From Lachnospiraceae bacterium (GTDB taxonomy: Bacteria > Bacillota > Clostridia > Lachnospirales > Lachnospiraceae): 10,099 nt of DNA. Below are positions 1-6,381 of this stretch, in pieces (within the stretch, counting starts at the first letter, position 1; each line of letters opens with the position of its first letter). The translations under genes and the position numbers were made by a program. The notes beneath the pieces were generated by a model. It did not search any database. It saw nothing but the letters and a program-made list of their open reading frames with translations, and had not been told where the DNA came from. The stretch lies in contig DOVL01000300.1 in NCBI GenBank assembly GCA_003520105.1, forward strand, positions 1 to 10,099, read 5' to 3'.

Positions 1-24
1 GCAACCGTCTTTGTCTACACTCTG

Positions 25-60
25 AAAGCTCGGATGCAATCGCATCCGAGCTTTTTAATT
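25..60. terminator. Strong hairpin terminator after hydA, polarity favours plus strand
   Basis: A perfect 13-bp stem (25-37 with 42-54) closes an AATC loop. Read on the plus strand it is followed by TTTTTAATTATT, a good Rho-independent terminator. Read on the minus strand, the strand of hydA, the T-run is only the three bases at the base of the stem and is then followed by CAGAG, so termination of hydA mRNA here would be weaker or would depend on the long stem. The hydA stop codon lies just to the right at 62-64. The shape suggests a convergent plus-strand gene ending just left of the window, or a shared bidirectional terminator. Confidence 0.8.
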
Positions 61-61
61 A

Positions 62-1831
62 TTACTCTTCGTCAAGAATGTGGAACTTCTGCTTTGGCGA
101 ATACGTCGTATGAAGCAGTTCTTCAGCCTTCTCAGATCCCGGCTCACCCAGGAAATCCTTATAAAGCTGCTGAATCTGTGCATTATCCATAGATATTCTC
201 TTCGGCATCAGCTCGTCCTCGTCATAGAGAGCCTTCATTCTCAGCTCCTTATAACCATATCCAAGCTTTCCGTTCTTTACTGAAGAAGGGATTATAGACT
301 GTCCGCCGCCGTTGATACATCCACCGGGACAACCCATGATCTCGATAAATACATATGGTGACTTTCCTGCCTTAACATCCTCAAGAAGCGGCTTAGCAGC
401 TGACATACTTGAAGCAATAGCAATCTTAAGCTTCTTACCGCCAACCTCAACTTCAGCTTCCTTAACCTGTTCCATTCCTCTGCAGGCCTGGAAATCAACA
501 TCCTCAAGAGTCTTGCCGTCAAGCTTCTGCTTAACTGTACGAATGGCAGCTTCCATAACACCGCCGGTAGCTCCGAAGATAACGCCGGCACCGGTATATT
601 CTCCCAGAAGATCCTGATCGAATTCCTGCTCCTCAAGGTTCTCCCAGTCGATACCGTACATCTTAATAAGTCTTGCGCATTCTCTTGTTGTAAGAACCGC
701 ATCAACATCAGGGTATTCACCCTTATTATTTTCAGGCTTGATTATCTCTGACTTCTTAGCAATACAAGGCATTACCGATACAACGAAGATGTCCTTCGGA
801 TCGATGCCATGCTTCTCTGCCCAATAGGTCTTGGCGATTGCACCGAACATCATATGAGGTGACTTAGCTGATGACAGATGAGGCAGAAGCTCAGGATACT
901 GATATTCGATGTATCTGATCCATCCAGGTGAGCATGATGTAAACATCGGAAGTACTCCGCCGTTTTCAATACGCTTCAGAAGTTCTGTACCCTCTTCCAT
1001 GATCGTAAGGTCTGCACCGAAGTTTGTATCATATACTCTGTCAAAGCCGCAGATCTTAAGAGCAGCAGCCATTCTTCCTGTAACTCTCGTACCGATCGGC
1101 ATGCCAAACTCCTCACCAAGAGAAGCTCTTACTGCAGGTGCAGTCTGAATGATAACTGTCTTGGAAGGATCATTCAATGCCATGATAACACTGTGTATAT
1201 CCTCTTTCTCTGTAAGTGCACCAACAGGACAGTTGATAACGCACTGACCACACTGCATACAGTTAACATCATTGAAGCCCTTATCATATGCAGGGCCTAC
1301 AATAGTATTAAATCCTCTGTTCTGAAGCCCAAGAACTCCGAGTCCCTGAACCTTCTTGCAGGTTTCGATACAACGTCCACAGAGTACACATTTGCTTGTA
1401 TCTCTAACTATTCCCGGACTTGCATCCTCAAAGGAAGGCTTGGTGTGTTCGCCTTCAAATCTATTTTCTCTTATACCCATCTCCTCGCACAGAGTCTGCA
1501 GTTCGCAGTTCTTGTTACGCTTACATGACAGGCAGTTCTTGTTATGGTTGGACATTATCAGCTCAACCGATGTTCTACGTCCTCTGATAGCACGTTCTGA
1601 GTTAACGAAGATTTCCATGCCTTCAGCAACCGGAGTTGTACAGGCCGAAAGGAGCGCACGGCCGTTCTTAACCTCTACGAGGCATACACGGCAGGCACCG
1701 GATTTATTTACGTCCTTCAGATAACACAGTGTCGGAATATGAATACCGTTCTGGCGGGCAGCCTCAAGGATGGTACTTCCGGCTTCTGCAGTTACTTCTC
1801 TGTTATTGATCTTGAATTTAACTGTTGCCAT
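62..1831 (-). CDS. hydA: [FeFe] hydrogenase catalytic subunit HydA
   Basis: This 589-residue protein carries the H-cluster that reversibly reduces protons to H2, in the cytoplasm. Visible modules in order: an N-terminal [2Fe-2S] domain (C36, C47, C50, C64); a His-Cys3 [4Fe-4S] site (H96, C100, C103, C109); a two-[4Fe-4S] ferredoxin domain (C148/151/154/158 and C191/194/197/201); then the H-cluster domain with TSCSPGW at 298-304, MPCIAKK at 354-360 and MGCPGGC at 499-505. This is the multi-cluster architecture of trimeric NAD(P)-linked enzymes; there is no extra C-terminal ferredoxin domain. The start is supported by GGAGGGGG just upstream, 12 bp after hydB. The first H-cluster motif has Ser where the textbook motif TSCCPxW has its second Cys. 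Assembly would need HydE, HydF and HydG, none of which is in this window. Function is well supported; the direction of catalysis in vivo is inferred. Confidence 0.96.
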   Translation of the reverse strand: MATVKFKINNREVTAEAGSTILEAARQNGIHIPTLCYLKDVNKSGACRVCLVEVKNGRALLSACTTPVAEGMEIFVNSERAIRGRRTSVELIMSNHNKNCLSCKRNKNCELQTLCEEMGIRENRFEGEHTKPSFEDASPGIVRDTSKCVLCGRCIETCKKVQGLGVLGLQNRGFNTIVGPAYDKGFNDVNCMQCGQCVINCPVGALTEKEDIHSVIMALNDPSKTVIIQTAPAVRASLGEEFGMPIGTRVTGRMAAALKICGFDRVYDTNFGADLTIMEEGTELLKRIENGGVLPMFTSCSPGWIRYIEYQYPELLPHLSSAKSPHMMFGAIAKTYWAEKHGIDPKDIFVVSVMPCIAKKSEIIKPENNKGEYPDVDAVLTTRECARLIKMYGIDWENLEEQEFDQDLLGEYTGAGVIFGATGGVMEAAIRTVKQKLDGKTLEDVDFQACRGMEQVKEAEVEVGGKKLKIAIASSMSAAKPLLEDVKAGKSPYVFIEIMGCPGGCINGGGQSIIPSSVKNGKLGYGYKELRMKALYDEDELMPKRISMDNAQIQQLYKDFLGEPGSEKAEELLHTTYSPKQKFHILDEE

Positions 1832-1843
1832 TTCTCCCCCTCC

Positions 1844-3745
1844 TTACTTTCTCTCTACCGCTGCGAAACGGCAGGCTGCTATACATGTTCCGCACTTGAT
1901 ACACTTGCTCTGATCGATGTGGTATGACTCCTTGCCAGGAACACCACTGATACAGTTAACAGGACAGTTACGTGCACAAAGTGAACACTTCTTACATTTC
2001 TCAGGATTGATATGATAGCTGAGAAGCTTCTTGCAGACACCTGCAGGACACTTCTTGTGAAGGATATGAGCCTCATATTCCTCACGGAAATTCTTAAGTG
2101 TTGAAAGAATAGGGTTCGGTGCAGTCTGACCAAGTCCGCAAAGTGCGGTATCCTTGATCTCGGCACAGAGTTCTTCCATCTCATCGAGCATTTCCATGGT
2201 GCCCTCGCCCTCGGTTATCTTGGTAAGCATCTCAAGGAGACGCTTGGTTCCGATACGGCAAGGTGAGCATTTTCCACATGACTCATCACAGATGAATTCC
2301 ATATAGAACTTAGCTACGTCAACCATACAGTTATCTTCATCAAGAACGATCATACCGCCCGATCCCATCATTGAACCGGCTGCGATAAGGTTCTCATAAT
2401 CAATAGGAGTATCCAGTTCATTCTCTGTCAGACATCCGCCTGAAGGACCACCGGTCTGAACTGCCTTGAACTTCTTTCCGTTCGGGCATCCACCACCGAT
2501 CTCATAAATGATCTCTCTGAGCGTTGTTCCCATAGGAACCTCAACGAGACCTGTATTTACAATATTTCCTCCAAGAGCGAAAACCTTGGTACCCTTTGAT
2601 TTCTCGGTACCGATGGCTGCATACCACTCAGCACCCTTGTTGATGATCTGTGCAACATTTGCCAGAGTCTCAACGTTATTGATAGAGGTTGGCTTGCCCC
2701 AGACACCCGCAACTGCAGGGAATGGCGGCTTAGGTGATGGCATACCTCTCTTACCTTCGATCGAAGCGATAAGAGCAGTCTCTTCACCACATACGAAAGC
2801 ACCTGCACCAAGTCTGATCTCGATATCAAAATCAAACTTTGAGTCAAATATATTTTTGCCTAAGAATCCAAGCTCTCTTGCCTGATCAAGAGCAATACGA
2901 AGTCTGTTAACCGCGATCGGATACTCTGCACGGATATAAACATAACCCTTGTGAGCACCTACTGCATAAGCCATGATAGCCATACCTTCGATGATTGCAT
3001 GTGGATCACCTTCGAGGATGGATCTGTCCATGAATGCACCCGGATCACCTTCGTCCGCATTACAGATAACGTATTTCTCATTACCCGGCTGATCCTTCTC
3101 AAACTGCCACTTAACACCTGTAGGGAATCCTGCACCTCCACGTCCTCTGAGGCCTGAAGCCTTCATAACGTCGATTATCTCCTGCGGAGTCATCTCTGTA
3201 AGAGCCTTACCAAGTGCCTGATATCCGTCAACGGCAATATATTCATAGATATCCTCAGGATTCAGCTTACCGCAGTGGCGAAGCGCGATACGTCTCTGTT
3301 TCTCATAAAACTTGATCTTATTAATATCAAATATAGTTTCCTTTGTCTCCGGATCGATATCCGTCATCTGAAGATCATCACATACAACACCGCCGATAAG
3401 GTGGTCGGTAACAATCCTCTCCACATCACTTACCTGAATGTGATTGTAGAAAATCTCATCCGGATATACAGCAACTATAGGTCCCTTCTGGCAGAGACCG
3501 AAGCATCCGGTCTTGACAACACTTACATTGCCTGCGATACCATGTGCCTCACAGGACTTCACAAGCTCAGCCCCGATATCAGCCGAACCTGAAGCTGTAC
3601 ATCCTGTACCTGCACAATAAAGCACAGTATAATAAATAGGGGTCTTGCCTGCTCTGGCAAGCACGTATTCCTCTTCCTTCTCACGAAGCGCAACCTTAAC
3701 GAGGCTGCGTTCACGTAATTCTTTTAATTCCTGTACGCTCTTCAT
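1844..3745 (-). CDS. hydB: Hydrogenase NADH/FMN subunit HydB (NuoF-like)
   Basis: This subunit exchanges electrons with NAD(H) through FMN and relays them to HydA. It is longer (633 residues) than plain NuoF because of fused domains. Residues about 38-115 form a thioredoxin-like [2Fe-2S] domain (C44, C49, C81, C85). Residues about 180-560 are the NuoF core, with the glycine-rich NADH/FMN segment GLRGRGGAGFPTG (198-210), NADEGDPGAF (229-238) and a [4Fe-4S] site (C490, C493, C496, with C536). The C-terminus adds two ferredoxin-type [4Fe-4S] motifs (C584/587/590/594 and C615/618/621/625). I chose the ATG at 3745 because AAGGAGG sits 5 bp upstream; the in-frame ATG at 3787 would overlap hydC by 32 bp and has no comparable site. 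Architecture matches HydB of electron-bifurcating HydABC and the related NADP-reducing Hnd enzymes. Bifurcation itself is inferred from family and context. Confidence 0.94.
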   Translation of the reverse strand: MKSVQELKELRERSLVKVALREKEEEYVLARAGKTPIYYTVLYCAGTGCTASGSADIGAELVKSCEAHGIAGNVSVVKTGCFGLCQKGPIVAVYPDEIFYNHIQVSDVERIVTDHLIGGVVCDDLQMTDIDPETKETIFDINKIKFYEKQRRIALRHCGKLNPEDIYEYIAVDGYQALGKALTEMTPQEIIDVMKASGLRGRGGAGFPTGVKWQFEKDQPGNEKYVICNADEGDPGAFMDRSILEGDPHAIIEGMAIMAYAVGAHKGYVYIRAEYPIAVNRLRIALDQARELGFLGKNIFDSKFDFDIEIRLGAGAFVCGEETALIASIEGKRGMPSPKPPFPAVAGVWGKPTSINNVETLANVAQIINKGAEWYAAIGTEKSKGTKVFALGGNIVNTGLVEVPMGTTLREIIYEIGGGCPNGKKFKAVQTGGPSGGCLTENELDTPIDYENLIAAGSMMGSGGMIVLDEDNCMVDVAKFYMEFICDESCGKCSPCRIGTKRLLEMLTKITEGEGTMEMLDEMEELCAEIKDTALCGLGQTAPNPILSTLKNFREEYEAHILHKKCPAGVCKKLLSYHINPEKCKKCSLCARNCPVNCISGVPGKESYHIDQSKCIKCGTCIAACRFAAVERK

Positions 3746-3750
3746 AACAG

Positions 3751-3757
3751 CCTCCTT
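3751..3757 (-). promoter_or_regulatory. Ribosome binding site that fixes the hydB start
   Basis: AAGGAGG reads on the minus strand and ends 5 bp before the ATG at 3745. It overlaps the hydC stop codon (3756-3758), an arrangement typical of translational coupling. It argues for the 3745 start over the longer frame from 3787. Confidence 0.85.
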
Positions 3758-4256
3758 ACATATTTCCGTGTTTTTTTTCTTCTTCAATGATGAGCTTGAT
3801 TGCCTTCATCATCTTACCGTCCTTGGTTGCATCACCATAAACCATACCATCAATAACCGCTACCGGTGCAAGTCCGCAGGCACCGAGACATCGTGTGGCA
3901 TCAAGTGAGAACATACCATTGGCACTTGTTCCGTTCAGCGGAGCTCCCGTAAGCTCTACTGCCTGGTCGATAAGCTTCTGTCCGCCCTTAACATAACACG
4001 CAGTACCAAGACATACGTTTATGACATGCTTACCCTTTGGTTCTGTAGTAAACTGTGCATAGAACATAACAACACCATAAACTTCAGCCACGCTGCTGTT
4101 AGTTGCTTCAGCGATCTTCTCCATCGCTTCAAACGGAACGTAACCGAGCTTTTCCTGAACATCATGAAGCATCACTATGATCGGACCCGGTTTATCCTTA
4201 TGCTCTTCAACTATGCGGTCTATCTCAGACAGAGCCGCCTGGTTAAGTTTTTGCAT
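3756..4256 (-). CDS. hydC: Hydrogenase [2Fe-2S] subunit HydC (NuoE-like)
   Basis: A 166-residue small subunit of the trimeric hydrogenase, related to complex I NuoE (24 kDa subunit) and HndA. The N-terminal half is helical (about 1-70, with LGYVP at 37-41, typical of NuoE). The C-terminal half is a thioredoxin-like ferredoxin fold holding one [2Fe-2S] cluster through C82, C87 (spacing C-x4-C), C123 and C127 (C-x3-C). Length is normal for the family. It is the first gene of the operon, 10 bp before hydB. The ATG at 4256 is preceded by two purine-rich stretches, GGGAGG about 11 bp away and GGGAG only 2 bp away, so the first is the likely ribosome binding site at a slightly long spacing. With HydB and HydA next to it, a complex I role is unlikely. 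Confidence 0.94.
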   Translation of the reverse strand: MQKLNQAALSEIDRIVEEHKDKPGPIIVMLHDVQEKLGYVPFEAMEKIAEATNSSVAEVYGVVMFYAQFTTEPKGKHVINVCLGTACYVKGGQKLIDQAVELTGAPLNGTSANGMFSLDATRCLGACGLAPVAVIDGMVYGDATKDGKMMKAIKLIIEEEKKHGNM

Positions 4257-4289
4257 ACTCCCTTTTTCCTCCCTTTATTTTGATCAATT

Positions 4290-4329
4290 GCCAAATGCCT
4301 GCGTGTGTACACGCGTGATGTCACTTGGC
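4290..4329 (-). promoter_or_regulatory. Structured leader in the 5' UTR of hydCBA
   Basis: In the minus-strand RNA, GCCAAGUG (4329-4322) pairs with CAUUUGGC (4297-4290) over 8 bp including one G-U wobble. Inside sits a second hairpin, GCGUG-UACA-CACGC (4314-4301). The wobble pair would be an A-C mismatch on the opposite strand, which favours function as minus-strand RNA. The element lies about 35 bp before the hydC start and is not followed by a T-tract, so it is not a plain terminator. I recognise no known riboswitch class; a role in stability or regulation is inference. Confidence 0.5.
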
Positions 4330-4349
4330 TCGTTGTCTACACAGAAAAA

Positions 4350-4377
4350 TGACCTGTCGATTAATACCGACAGGTCT
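4350..4377. terminator. Terminator hairpin between LCP gene and hydCBA
   Basis: A perfect 9-bp stem, GACCTGTCG (4351-4359) with CGACAGGTC (4368-4376), closes an 8-base loop. On the minus strand it is followed by ATTTTTCTG, giving a five-U tract, and so ends transcription of the glycosyltransferase-LCP unit. On the plus strand it is followed by TATTTTACC, a weaker tract. No plus-strand gene is seen to need it. Confidence 0.8.
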
Positions 4378-4406
4378 ATTTTACCATAATTTTATATTAT
4401 TGTCGT
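4378..4406 (-). promoter_or_regulatory. Candidate promoter for hydCBA
   Basis: On the minus strand, ACGACA (4406-4401) and TAAAAT (4383-4378) are 17 bp apart, and TGG directly before the -10 box gives an extended -10. Matches to consensus are 4/6 and 5/6. The predicted start, near 4371, lies inside the upstream arm of the terminator hairpin. An alternative pair in the same AT-rich stretch is TTGAAA (4427-4422) with GACAAT (4404-4399), also 17 bp apart. No start site is known, so this is sequence matching only. Confidence 0.45.
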
Positions 4407-4459
4407 GTGTTTTTTATATATTTTCAACATATTTACGTTTAAAAATATATCTTCAAATA

Positions 4460-5539
4460 CTACTCATCTCCGGACAGATTGATATCTCCGCAGCTGCCTG
4501 TTCCGGTCTCATTGGTGAGATCTGCACTGATTCCCTGAACGGTTGTCGAAGGAACATAACCCTTCTTTCCGAAAAGGTATTCATGAAGAGCCGATACGTT
4601 TTCATTGAGGTCGGCAGCAGCGATACATGAGCCCTTGCTCTCTGAGCTGTAGAACTCGTATCTGAACGGGAAGCCCTGATTTCCGGCCATCTCGTATTTC
4701 AGAACCTTCTTGGCGAGAGAATAAATATCATCCTCATCCATACTTGTATATACACAAGGAAGAGCTGCTTCGATAGCCGTATCAACTGTTGACCAGCTTG
4801 AATTCTTCAGCTTCTTAACCATTGCATTGATGATGGTTCTCTGACGCTCAGTTCTTGTGATATCACCCTGGTCAGTACTTCTGATTCTTGCATAAGCAGT
4901 TGCCTGAACACCATTCAGTGTCTGCATTCCCGCCTCAAATACACCATCGGAATATATTCCGGTTGTATCTATAACGTGAGCGATGTACTCATTCAGCTTA
5001 TCGATCTCATTTTCCTTGATCTCGATGTCGATACCACCCATGGCATCGATAGCCTTGGTGAGACCTGTCCAGTTGATTGAAACGAACTCTGTGATGTTCA
5101 TATCGAGATTCTCATTCAGAGTATTTACAGCCATCTCAGGTCCGCCGTATGCATAAGCCGCATTGGCCTTTGTGGTCATACCATCCATATCGCTGATCCT
5201 GAAAAGTGTATCTCTGTAGACCGAAACCATCTTGATATCACCTGTTGAATTGTTGATACTTACGATGATTATGGAGTCACTTCTTGTACCATTTTCCAGC
5301 GATTCAGAGCTCTGATCACGTGCATCAAGTCCAAAAAGTGCGATATTTGTATATCCCTTCTGGTTCTTTGCAGTACCTTCATTGACATTTACAGTGAAAT
5401 TATCGGCATGCTTGACAAGCGCCATCTTGTTGCTGATATAAACCCTGATGTTTGCCCACACAAGAAGGATTATCATGATAAGCTCACATAAAAATGCGAT
5501 AGCCCATTTTCCGTTTGAAAATCTCTTTTTATTTTCCAT
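4460..5539 (-). CDS. LytR-CpsA-Psr (LCP) family cell-wall glycopolymer ligase
   Basis: A 359-residue membrane-anchored protein of the LCP family, which transfers undecaprenyl-phosphate-linked glycopolymers such as teichoic acid or capsule to peptidoglycan outside the membrane. It has a short basic N-terminus, one membrane segment at about 12-33, and an extracytoplasmic LCP domain at about 64-245. Family residues are visible: GLD at 70-72, TRSDS at 85-89, YRDT at 108-111, the Arg pair in YARIR (216-220) and TERQR at 230-234. The C-terminal 110 residues are less typical and hold three extracytoplasmic cysteines (C262, C305, C350). A TAAGGA-type ribosome binding site precedes the ATG, 10 bp after the glycosyltransferase stop, so the two are probably cotranscribed. 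A terminator follows at 4350-4377. The acceptor polymer cannot be told from sequence. Confidence 0.93.
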   Translation of the reverse strand: MENKKRFSNGKWAIAFLCELIMIILLVWANIRVYISNKMALVKHADNFTVNVNEGTAKNQKGYTNIALFGLDARDQSSESLENGTRSDSIIIVSINNSTGDIKMVSVYRDTLFRISDMDGMTTKANAAYAYGGPEMAVNTLNENLDMNITEFVSINWTGLTKAIDAMGGIDIEIKENEIDKLNEYIAHVIDTTGIYSDGVFEAGMQTLNGVQATAYARIRSTDQGDITRTERQRTIINAMVKKLKNSSWSTVDTAIEAALPCVYTSMDEDDIYSLAKKVLKYEMAGNQGFPFRYEFYSSESKGSCIAAADLNENVSALHEYLFGKKGYVPSTTVQGISADLTNETGTGSCGDINLSGDE

Positions 5540-5549
5540 ATTTCCTTAC

Positions 5550-6314
5550 CTATTTGTTCTTAAACTCTTTTACTCTTCGTCTGATCTTCAGAGTATCAGA
5601 TATCATATTAAATATAGTTCCGGGTCTGATCTTCGATCTGTTTCCTGCCTTCCTTGAGAAAGAAAGCACAACAGGCATCTCGATTATCCTGTAACCCAGT
5701 GAATGTGCAAATGCAAGCACCTCAATATCAAATGAAAAACCTTCGGTATCTACATGCTGCAACACGTCTTTTATGCAGGAGGTCTTATATAACTTAATAC
5801 CGGTCTGTGTGTCCTTCAGATTCATTCTGAAAAGAGCCTTGAGATAGATATAATAGCCATAGCTCATAACCTTTCGCAGGAAAGGATACTCGATACGTGA
5901 ATTCTTATGCATCTTCGAGCCTATTACTATATCCGCACCACTCTGTCTGAGGGCTCTGGCGTATGATTTCAGCATCTTCGGAGTAAGCTCCAGATCCGAA
6001 TCACAGAAAGCTGTCAGTTCCTTGCAGGAGGTCATCATGCCCAGCTTTACCGCATAGCCCTTGCCATGGTTCTGATCATAATATACAACTCTGATATGAT
6101 CATCGGCCTTCATAGCACGACGTATCTCTTCCAGACTGTTATCGGCACTTCCGTCATTTACAGCTACGATCTCGTAATCCTCAGCAAAGCTGCCGACTAT
6201 CCTCGACGCTTCGAGAAGATTTGCGTAGATATGTTTGCCTTCGTTATAGACAGGCATTACTACCGCGAGACTTTTAACTGTTTTATTTGTTATCGTTTCA
6301 ACACTGTTGTCCAT
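5550..6314 (-). CDS. GT2 glycosyltransferase, polyprenyl-phosphate mannose/glucose synthase-like
   Basis: A 254-residue cytoplasmic-face enzyme of glycosyltransferase family 2. It resembles dolichyl-phosphate mannose or glucose synthases, which move a sugar from a nucleotide donor to a polyprenyl phosphate. Visible motifs: AVVMPVYNEG (17-26), NDGSADNS (53-60), the metal-binding DSD (105-107), and QTGIKLY (170-176), typical of this subgroup. No convincing membrane segment is seen, unlike longer relatives with C-terminal helices. I chose the ATG at 6314 because GGGGA lies 8 bp upstream. An in-frame TTG at 6398 would overlap gatB by 17 bp, and its extra 28 codons cover a hairpin. Pairing with the LCP gene suggests it supplies or decorates a lipid-linked sugar for a wall polymer. 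Donor and acceptor are unknown. Confidence 0.88.
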   Translation of the reverse strand: MDNSVETITNKTVKSLAVVMPVYNEGKHIYANLLEASRIVGSFAEDYEIVAVNDGSADNSLEEIRRAMKADDHIRVVYYDQNHGKGYAVKLGMMTSCKELTAFCDSDLELTPKMLKSYARALRQSGADIVIGSKMHKNSRIEYPFLRKVMSYGYYIYLKALFRMNLKDTQTGIKLYKTSCIKDVLQHVDTEGFSFDIEVLAFAHSLGYRIIEMPVVLSFSRKAGNRSKIRPGTIFNMISDTLKIRRRVKEFKNK

Positions 6315-6322
6315 TATATTAT

Positions 6323-6327
6323 TCCCC
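6323..6327 (-). promoter_or_regulatory. Ribosome binding site that fixes the glycosyltransferase start
   Basis: GGGGA on the minus strand ends 8 bp before the ATG at 6314. The alternative TTG start at 6398 has only weak purine content upstream and lies inside gatB. This site therefore supports the shorter protein. Confidence 0.6.
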
Positions 6328-6346
6328 AGTCTTTTGATATAACACG

Positions 6347-6378
6347 AATTGCTCCGTTTCTTCGAAACTTTCGCAATT
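6347..6378 (-). other. Two-tier hairpin between gatB and glycosyltransferase gene
   Basis: In the minus-strand RNA, AAUUGC (6378-6373) pairs with GCAAUU (6352-6347). Inside, GUUUC (6368-6364) pairs with GAAAC (6360-6356) around a GAA loop, with a small internal loop between the two stems. The sequence after it is CGTGTTATATC, with no U-tract, so it is not an evident Rho-independent terminator. It could be an mRNA processing or stability element between the tRNA amidation genes and the envelope genes. Function is inference. Confidence 0.4.
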
Positions 6379-6381
6379 ATA

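Noticed and set aside
312..617. Plus-strand open frames across hydA, hydB and other genes (for example 312-617, 2508-2885, 9111-9428)
   Set aside because: They lie opposite well-supported genes, have no recognisable product, and are expected shadows of the coding strand.
292..720. Minus-strand 142-codon frame inside hydA
   Set aside because: It is a frame-shifted reading of the H-cluster domain with a low-complexity Leu/Arg-rich product; no frameshift in hydA is needed.
3746..3787. Upstream in-frame ATG giving HydB 14 extra residues (start 3787)
   Set aside because: It overlaps hydC by 32 bp and lacks a good ribosome binding site, while AAGGAGG sits 5 bp before the ATG at 3745.
1844..4256. 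Complex I (nuoE/nuoF) genes
   Set aside because: The adjacent HydA, the fused ferredoxin domains in HydB and the absence of other nuo genes identify a hydrogenase module.
4257..4459. Rex operator upstream of hydCBA
   Set aside because: I found only short matches such as TTGATCAA at 4280-4287, not the full spaced TTGTTAA-type palindrome.
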